Shown: positions 51,589 through 57,696 of the stretch, in pieces
How the letters are laid out: each line of letters begins with the position of its first letter
Position numbering within the stretch: position 1 is the stretch's first letter
NCBI GenBank assembly: GCA_020831625.1
Contig: JAFIGD010000032.1
Coordinates: 1-57,696, forward strand
Length of the DNA: 57,696 bases
Reading direction: 5' to 3'
DNA from: Verrucomicrobiota bacterium
GTDB lineage: Bacteria; Verrucomicrobiota; Kiritimatiellia; SS1-B-03-39; UBA6053
Notes under the pieces: model-generated
Told to the model about the DNA's origin: nothing
Database searches by the model: none
What the model saw: only the letters and a program-made list of their open reading frames with translations
Program-made: the position numbers and the translations under genes

Positions 51589-53535
51589 ATGGCTGTCGAT
51601 TTTCCCGCCGAACTCAATGAGGAACAGCTCGCCGCCGTTCAGGCCCCCGACGGTCCGGTGCTGATCATCGCCGCCGCCGGCACCGGCAAAACCCGCACCC
51701 TCGTCTACCGCGTCGCCTGGCTGGTCGAACAGGGCGTCCGCGGCGAAAACATCCTTCTGCTCACCTTCACCAACAAGGCCGCCAGCGAAATGATGGAGCG
51801 CGCCCGCGACCGGGTCGGGGCCGACGCCCTCCACGGCATGTGGGGCGGCACCTTTCACCACGTCGCCAACCGCATCCTCCGCTATCACGCCGAACTCATC
51901 GGCTACCGCAAGGATTTCGGCATTCTCGATTCCGACGACCAGAAGGCGCTCTACAAAACCGTCTACGAGGAACTCGGCCTCAAAGGCGACGACCGCTTTC
52001 CCAAGCCCCCCGTGCTCATCAGCCTCTTCTCGCTCGCCGCCAACAAGGCGGTTCCGGCCGAGGACCTGATCGCGGACCGCTTCCACAACATCAACATGGA
52101 TGTCGAACGCATCCTCCAGGTCCATCAGGCCTACACCGAACGGAAAAAATCCCTCAACCTCATGGATTTCGACGATCTGCTGCTCAACGCGGTCCGCGTG
52201 CTCGCCGAAAACGAGGGGCCGCGCGGATATTATCAGCACAAATTCCGCTACGTCATGGTCGACGAGTATCAGGACACCAACCCGGTCCAGGCGGAGCTGG
52301 TGCGGCTGCTGTCCAGCGGCTCCGGAAACCTCCTCGTCGTCGGGGACGACTTCCAGAGCATCTACGGCTGGCGGGGCGCGGACTACCGGAACATTCTCAA
52401 TTTTCCCGGGGAGCATCCCGGCGCGTCCATGTTCAAGCTGGTCACCAATTACCGCTCCGTTCCCGGCATCCTGCGGGTGGCCAACCGCTGCATCGCCGGC
52501 AATCCCGAGCAGTTCCAGAAGGAAATCCGCGCCGTGCGCGAGGGCGGACCCACCCCGATCGCCGCCAAACTCTCCGACGGCAGCCACCAGGCCAAATACA
52601 TCATCAACGCCATCCGCGCCCTCCGCCGGTCCGGCTACAAATACGGCGACTTCACCATCCTCTACCGCGCCCATTTCCACGCCATGGAAATGCAGCTCGA
52701 ACTCAACCGCGAGCAGATCCCCCACGTCATCACCTCCGGCGTCCGCTTCTTCGAACAGGCCCACATCAAAGACGTGCTCTGCCTCTCCCGCCTCGCGCTC
52801 AATCCGCGCGACGAACTCGCCTTCATCCGTCTGATGTGCCTGCTCCCCGGCGTCGGTGCCAAGGGCGCGCAAAACCTCTGGAAAAAACTGAACCACCGCT
52901 TCGATCCGCTCCGTTCCGAAGATCGGAAACGCCTCCATGCCGCCATTCCGAAGCGCGGAAAAGAGCCCTGGCAGCCCATTCACGAGGCCCTCGAGGCCGC
53001 CGACCGCGAAGTCCTCCGCGGCAATCCCGGCGAACTCATCCACACCTATCTGAGTGCCTACTACGACGAATACGCCGTGGAAACCTTCGACAACTATCCG
53101 CAGCGTCTCGAGGACATCAACGGGCTCATGGACTACACCGCCACCTTCCCCAGCCTGGAGGCGTTCCTCAGCGAACTCGCCCTCCAGACCAATCTCGACG
53201 AAAGCATCCGCCGCGAGGACGAGCCCTCCGACGCCGTCCGCCTCGGCACCATTCATCAGGCCAAGGGCCTCGAATACCCCGTGGTCTTCGTGCTCTGGTG
53301 CGTCGACGGCATGTTCCCCTCCGGCCGCGCCCTCGACGAGGACGACAGCGGCGGCGAATCCGAGGAACGCCGTCTCTTCTACGTCGCCGCCACCCGCGCC
53401 AAAGACCACCTCTATTTCGGCGTGCCCCAGGTCCGCCGCCAGCGCGACGGCGGCCTCGTCTACTACACCCCCTCCCGCTTTATCTCCGAACTTCCCCCCG
53501 GCACCCTCCGCGAAGAGCGCGGCGGCTACTATTAA
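51589..53535 (+). CDS. UvrD/PcrA/Rep-family DNA helicase
   Basis: The 648-aa superfamily 1A helicase shows the Q motif (LNEEQLAAV), motif I (AAAGTGKTRTLVYRVA), Ia (TFTNKAASEM), II (VDEYQDTNPVQ), III (VGDDFQSIYGWRGAD), IV (TNYRSVPGIL), V (GTIHQAKGLEYPVVFV) and VI (VAATRAKDHLYF). It is about 70 residues shorter than UvrD, mainly at the C-terminus, so assignment to UvrD, PcrA or Rep is left open. It unwinds 3'-5' in repair or replication restart. It sits between the Nudix and alr genes in one operon. Confidence 0.92.
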   Translation: MAVDFPAELNEEQLAAVQAPDGPVLIIAAAGTGKTRTLVYRVAWLVEQGVRGENILLLTFTNKAASEMMERARDRVGADALHGMWGGTFHHVANRILRYHAELIGYRKDFGILDSDDQKALYKTVYEELGLKGDDRFPKPPVLISLFSLAANKAVPAEDLIADRFHNINMDVERILQVHQAYTERKKSLNLMDFDDLLLNAVRVLAENEGPRGYYQHKFRYVMVDEYQDTNPVQAELVRLLSSGSGNLLVVGDDFQSIYGWRGADYRNILNFPGEHPGASMFKLVTNYRSVPGILRVANRCIAGNPEQFQKEIRAVREGGPTPIAAKLSDGSHQAKYIINAIRALRRSGYKYGDFTILYRAHFHAMEMQLELNREQIPHVITSGVRFFEQAHIKDVLCLSRLALNPRDELAFIRLMCLLPGVGAKGAQNLWKKLNHRFDPLRSEDRKRLHAAIPKRGKEPWQPIHEALEAADREVLRGNPGELIHTYLSAYYDEYAVETFDNYPQRLEDINGLMDYTATFPSLEAFLSELALQTNLDESIRREDEPSDAVRLGTIHQAKGLEYPVVFVLWCVDGMFPSGRALDEDDSGGESEERRLFYVAATRAKDHLYFGVPQVRRQRDGGLVYYTPSRFISELPPGTLREERGGYY

Positions 53536-53544
53536 ATCGACCCC

Positions 53545-54648
53545 ATGCAATCCTCCAAAGTCACCGTTCACCTCAACATCCTCGCCGAAAACATCGCCGC
53601 CCTGCGCGAAAAACTCAGCCCGGACTGTCAAATCATGTTCGTGGTCAAATCCGATGCCTACGGCCACGGGATCGGCCCCGTCGCCCGACGCGCCGCCGAA
53701 GTGGGCGTGAACTGGTTCGCGGTGGCCTATCTCGAAGAGGCCCTCGAGGTCCGTGAAGCCGCGCCCGAAGCCGAGATCCTTGTCCTCGGCCCCGTCAGCG
53801 GCGAGGAGATCCCCGGCTGCATCCATCACCGCATCACCCCCGTCATCGTGGGCGCGGATCACGCCCGCGAACTCAGCGAAGCCGCCGCCGGACACACCCT
53901 CAACGCCCACATCAAAGTCGACACCGGCATGGGCCGCCTCGGCATCGTCGAAGGCTGTGCGGACGACGAACTCGACACCATCTTCGGCCAGTCCAACCTC
54001 CACATCACCGGCATCTGCAGCCACCTCGCCGCCGTCGATCTCAAGCGCCCCTGGCTGCAGGAGAAACAGCACGAACGCTTTGTCAACGCCTACACCCGCG
54101 CCGAGAAAATCGCCGGCCGGCGGCTCCTGCGTCATTTCTGCAGCTCCCGGGGCGTCCAGTACTATCCCGAGTGGGATCACGATCTCGTGCGCCCCGGCAT
54201 TCTCCTCTACGGCTACGGCTGCACCGATCCGCGCATGAGGGTGCAGACCCGTCCCTTCCTCACCATGACCAGCCGCCTCATGCAGGTGAAAGACGTGCCT
54301 GAAGCGTACCCTATCGGCTACTATTCCTCCTACCGCACCACCCGCGACACCCAGATCGGTGTCGTCGGCATGGGCTATGCCGACGGCTATCTGCGCGCCA
54401 TGAGCAACCGCGGCGAAGCCCTCGTCAAAGGCCAGCGCACCTCCGTGGTCGGCCGGATCAGCATGAACTGGATCACCCTCGATCTGGGACCCGACACCGG
54501 CTGCAAAGCCGGCGACGAGGTCGTGCTCATCGGCGAACAGGGCGGGGAATCCATTTGGGCCGACCGCCTCGGCCGCCAGGCCGGCACCATCGCCTACGAA
54601 ATCCTCACCGCCATCCATCCGCGTATCCCGAGAGTCTACGCGGGGTGA
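53545..54648 (+). CDS. alr: Alanine racemase
   Basis: The 367-aa PLP enzyme makes D-alanine for peptidoglycan. The PLP lysine lies in FVVKSDAYGHGIGP near residue 35 (most relatives read KANAYGHG), the second catalytic tyrosine is in VGMGYADGYLRAMSNRG, and GRISMNWITLDL and AYEILTAIHPRIPRVY complete the C-terminal domain. The gene begins 9 nt after the helicase stop and converges with the glycosidase gene, leaving 6 nt between stop codons. Confidence 0.95.
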   Translation: MQSSKVTVHLNILAENIAALREKLSPDCQIMFVVKSDAYGHGIGPVARRAAEVGVNWFAVAYLEEALEVREAAPEAEILVLGPVSGEEIPGCIHHRITPVIVGADHARELSEAAAGHTLNAHIKVDTGMGRLGIVEGCADDELDTIFGQSNLHITGICSHLAAVDLKRPWLQEKQHERFVNAYTRAEKIAGRRLLRHFCSSRGVQYYPEWDHDLVRPGILLYGYGCTDPRMRVQTRPFLTMTSRLMQVKDVPEAYPIGYYSSYRTTRDTQIGVVGMGYADGYLRAMSNRGEALVKGQRTSVVGRISMNWITLDLGPDTGCKAGDEVVLIGEQGGESIWADRLGRQAGTIAYEILTAIHPRIPRVYAG

Positions 54649-54654
54649 GTCGGA

Positions 54655-57372
54655 CTAGTTTTCCAGAATCCACGAAGCGCTGAGAATGTTCGCCGGGCCT
54701 TCCGCCACCAGCTCCGCGCCGTCGCGCAGCGCGGTGACCGGCACTTCAATATCCCGCACCACCGCGTTGGATTTCCGGTCCGCTCCGGGAGGCAGCGCGA
54801 TCCGTTCATCTCCAATCTGAAGCCGCGCCGCTCCGGTGTGCACCAACCGTAAAAACAGGCGCTCGGGAATGTCCGGGACTCCGTCTCCGGGCTGAAGCGA
54901 CAGCCGGTCGTCCGCCGCCAGCTCCTCAAACAGAACCGGCAGGGTCATCAATTGCTGCGTCCGGACCCGCGAAGGCTCATAACCCTCCCGCTCCAGGATC
55001 ACCCGGAAGGCGGATCGCTCGCTGAGGTCGAACCTTAAATATCCGCCGCGCACCTCGGGCACCACCTGAACCAACGCGGTTTTCCCTTCCGCGCGCTCCG
55101 GAATTCCCGCGCCGTCCACATCGCGGATCATTTGCTCCTGCAGCGGCGCGTCGCTAAGCAGCAGCGTAAGCTCCGCAACCCGGAATCCCGCCGGGACCGG
55201 CAGCCGCACCTCGGTCTCCCCCGCACCGTGGTCCACACCAACGAGCACAACCCGGCCGGTCTGTGGATGCGAGGCCACCACGGTCAGCCGGGAGGCGCTG
55301 CTCACCGCATCAATCATTCGGCCGCGCAGCGGCGCCGCCAAACGATAGGCGTGCTCCTCGCCTCGGTTGCGCAGGTATCCGTTCCAGCACGCATGCAGCG
55401 CCCGCACCTGCGCAATATCCGGATTCACCCGGATCAGGTTCAGCATATCCGCCAGATTGTAGGCGGCCTTGCCGGCGTCCGACGCCCCGAGATCATTGGC
55501 CTCGGTGTTGAAAATCGGAACCATGCGGCCGTGCAGTTTCATCATCGCCGAACGGGTCACTTCATAGCCCGCCGCGATCGTCAGCGGATTGCCGCCGTAG
55601 TGATGTTCGGTGATAAAATCCAGCTGATCCCCCACCGCCTCCAGCATCCGCATCGTATAATTGCGGAAGTCCATGTAATCATGACTCCCGAAATCCGGCA
55701 CCGAGGGACCGCCGAGCTGCACATGGGGATTCACCGATTTCGCCCCCCGAACCGCCGCGCGGAAGATCTCCGACCAGGCGTCCGCGCCGACCTTTCCGGG
55801 GATGTACCCGTACTGGGTCTCATCCTCGACCTCCTTCGCGCCCGGCGGCAGACGGAAGCCCATGTTGATGTGCCGGCCCCACATGAACGGTTCGTTCCAC
55901 ACCTCAAAATACCGGAGCACATTGTGCTCATCTCCCGGAATCCAGGCTCTGGAGGCCAGATTCCGGTAAAACACCTCCACATCCCGGGCCACCGCCTCCA
56001 CACCGTGGTCCATCCAGGACGGCCGCGCCCACAGATCCATCGTGTGCGTCCAAATCACCTGATCCACCGCGTTGCCCGCAACCGCGCGTCGGAAAAACGG
56101 CTGGTCCGGCGGGCTTAAATCCCGCTGTTCCAAATCCATGTTCCGGGCAAGCTTCTCCTCACTGAGCGGTTTCCCGCCAAAGCCGGTGTGGGTGAGCGGT
56201 CGCAGGGAGCCCGGATTAAGGATACGCATCATCTCCTCGTAATCCGGTTCGCCCTCCCGCGGATCACGCGGATTGTTTTCGCCCACATCATGAAATCCGA
56301 ACAATCCTTTCGGCACCTCATCGGTTCCATTAAAGGACCGGACCACATCCGGCCGCACCACCACCGTCACCGGCCCCTCCTCCGGCAGCGCGTCGCCGGA
56401 AATCAGCGCCAATTCATCCACGGTCACATCGACCCGTCCGACACCGCGGCCGTCATACACCCCCACACGCACCGCACGGATCTCACCGCCCGCGAACGGA
56501 CGCCAGTCGGACCCGAAATCCTGAAACGGAACCGTCACCTCCTCAGCGGTCTCACCCAGGCGCAGCGCCTGATGACGCGCGAACCAGCCGCGCTCGGTGC
56601 GGACCTGCACAACAAGCCCAACCGATTGTCCCGATCCGGAAACCCCCGCCGCGCTAACCCGCAGCGCGCCGCCGGAGCGAATCGGCACCGGCTCCGCAAG
56701 CGGGAGTTCCACCGAGGCCTCAATCCCCTCCACCCGGACCTCCCGGGGCAGAAACGCGGTCAACCGCAATTCGGAGTCCCCGGCTTCAACCCAGGCGGGA
56801 CCGACCGCTCCCCAGGCGTTTTCCGCCGCCATGACGGACCAGGCTCCAGTGACCTCACCCTCCACCTCGGTTTCGGTATCGCCGGAAACCCACACGCCCC
56901 GATAGTTTCCGCTCACCGCCCGGCCCGCCACCTGCGGCGTGTCTTTCCGCCATCCCGGCATGAAGGCGTCGCGGTTGACCGGAAACCCGGCCCAGTCCAG
57001 CCCCCGCTCCGCTTCAATCTCCAAACGGAACACGTCCGGCGGTGTCGGAAAATGGGCCCGCCCCCGCCGGGCGCCGTCCGGACCGATCGTCACCTCAACC
57101 TCCGCCCGCAGGCGCTCGCCCTCCCATTCCAGCGAAAGCACCTCCACCTCATTCCGACTCCGCTCATTGTAGTCCGCCGAAGCCGAAACCAGGCCGTCCC
57201 CGCCAAAGGTCAGATAGATATGCCCGTCCCCAAGCTCCAGCGGACGAATCCCGTCCAGCCGCACATGCGTTCTGATGTCGCCGGACACCGGATACGCAGG
57301 GGGCAACAGCGACACCTCACCCGCATGCAATCCACTCCGCAACACACATAACAAAATCAAACACTTAAACAT
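54655..57372 (-). CDS. Large secreted clan GH-A glycoside hydrolase (agarase/porphyranase-like)
   Basis: The 905-aa protein has a short signal peptide (FKCLILLCVLRSGLHAG), an N-terminal beta-sandwich region of ~340 residues, a TIM-barrel catalytic domain (~350-690) and C-terminal beta domains. The barrel carries YFEVWNEPFMWG (acid/base Glu), FITEHHYGG and PIFNTEANDLG (nucleophile Glu). The combination resembles GH86 or GH39-type enzymes, so an algal or other extracellular polysaccharide is a likely substrate; family assignment by eye is uncertain. ATG 57372 has GGAGAAG upstream. Confidence 0.7.
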   Translation of the reverse strand: MFKCLILLCVLRSGLHAGEVSLLPPAYPVSGDIRTHVRLDGIRPLELGDGHIYLTFGGDGLVSASADYNERSRNEVEVLSLEWEGERLRAEVEVTIGPDGARRGRAHFPTPPDVFRLEIEAERGLDWAGFPVNRDAFMPGWRKDTPQVAGRAVSGNYRGVWVSGDTETEVEGEVTGAWSVMAAENAWGAVGPAWVEAGDSELRLTAFLPREVRVEGIEASVELPLAEPVPIRSGGALRVSAAGVSGSGQSVGLVVQVRTERGWFARHQALRLGETAEEVTVPFQDFGSDWRPFAGGEIRAVRVGVYDGRGVGRVDVTVDELALISGDALPEEGPVTVVVRPDVVRSFNGTDEVPKGLFGFHDVGENNPRDPREGEPDYEEMMRILNPGSLRPLTHTGFGGKPLSEEKLARNMDLEQRDLSPPDQPFFRRAVAGNAVDQVIWTHTMDLWARPSWMDHGVEAVARDVEVFYRNLASRAWIPGDEHNVLRYFEVWNEPFMWGRHINMGFRLPPGAKEVEDETQYGYIPGKVGADAWSEIFRAAVRGAKSVNPHVQLGGPSVPDFGSHDYMDFRNYTMRMLEAVGDQLDFITEHHYGGNPLTIAAGYEVTRSAMMKLHGRMVPIFNTEANDLGASDAGKAAYNLADMLNLIRVNPDIAQVRALHACWNGYLRNRGEEHAYRLAAPLRGRMIDAVSSASRLTVVASHPQTGRVVLVGVDHGAGETEVRLPVPAGFRVAELTLLLSDAPLQEQMIRDVDGAGIPERAEGKTALVQVVPEVRGGYLRFDLSERSAFRVILEREGYEPSRVRTQQLMTLPVLFEELAADDRLSLQPGDGVPDIPERLFLRLVHTGAARLQIGDERIALPPGADRKSNAVVRDIEVPVTALRDGAELVAEGPANILSASWILEN

Positions 57373-57445
57373 ATGCTCTTCTCCAATCTGATGTTTTCAC
57401 ACCCCCTCAACCTGACATACCGCCCCCAATCCGTCAAACCCGTAT

Positions 57446-57696
57446 TCCATTCGTCACTCGTCATTCGTCATTCGTCATTCTTCCCGTCATTCGTCATTCG
57501 TCATTCGTCACTCTACACTCGACACTCGTCATTCTTCCCGTCATTCGTCATTCGTCACTCTACACTCGACACTCGTCACTCGTCATTCGTCATTCGTCAT
57601 TCGTCACTCGTCACTCGTCACTCGTCATTCTTCCCGTCATTCGTCATTCGTCATTCGTCACTCTACACTCGACACTCGTCATTCGTCACTCGTCAC
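57446..57696. repeat. Large heptanucleotide repeat array running off the window
   Basis: The block is almost entirely seven-base units (CGTCATT, CGTCACT, CTACACT, CGACACT), arranged in higher-order blocks of about 60-70 nt punctuated by CTTCCCGTC. It has the same units as 12322-12372 (opposite strand) and 29196-29228. No gene is present between 57373 and the window end. Confidence 0.95.

Noticed and set aside
51406-54618. A 1070-codon open frame on the minus strand opposite the Nudix, helicase and alanine racemase genes
   Set aside because: It is Gly/Ala/Asp/Glu/Val-rich without any domain, and is the mirror of C-ending codon bias in three well-recognised plus-strand genes.
57446-57696. CRISPR array
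   Set aside because: Units are seven bases with no unique spacers and no cas genes nearby.

Overview
The window looks like chromosome from a Gram-negative bacterium of the PVC group, most plausibly Kiritimatiellota or a near relative. This is inferred from gene content: LL-diaminopimelate aminotransferase (DapL), the LpxI/LpxB lipid A pair, a compact PilM/N-PilO-secretin-GspE operon, large secreted glycoside hydrolases, GC-rich C-ending codons, and intergenic spaces full of simple repeats. No rRNA is present, so the assignment is tentative.

Layout. 0-27.9 kb is mostly housekeeping with a few accessory genes: a partial REP-associated (RAYT) transposase, a pseudokinase/glycosidase fusion, a CPBP protease, PDZ protein and cardiolipin synthase, FabB, DapL, a Phd/RelE pair, ferredoxin, lpxI-lpxB, murB, grpE-dnaJ-rsmE, a five-gene secretin/pilus-type operon, aroG-type DAHP synthase, hemE and two tRNAs. 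27.9-34.1 kb carries a type IIG restriction-modification enzyme, an AT-rich HEPN gene lying between two copies of the enzyme's tail, and a HigBA pair. 34.4-44.6 kb is the most unusual part: every gene is on the minus strand, as one- to three-gene units separated by at least eight same-orientation copies of a hairpin-containing repeat. The cargo is a CHAT/caspase-like protein with a DUF2971 protein, a HicA-HicB-SecB-like operon, RelE/RelB, addiction-module remnants, a deleted nucleotidyltransferase, membrane proteins of unknown function and a rhamnose mutarotase. It resembles a gene-cassette array, but no integrase or canonical attC is visible. 44.6-57.7 kb holds a heterodimeric ABC exporter, a purple-acid-phosphatase-like protein, a Nudix-helicase-alanine racemase operon, a large clan GH-A glycosidase and a block of heptanucleotide repeats.

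Two genome-wide habits stand out. First, several genes share a strict promoter geometry, TTG(A/C)NN, 16-17 nt, a -10 hexamer, then 6-7 nt to the start codon, which implies leaderless mRNAs alongside Shine-Dalgarno-led ones. Second, intergenic repeats of several kinds (paired TTCCGA/TCGGAA palindromes with an exact 31-nt offset, heptamers, and others) also occur in frame inside two long genes.
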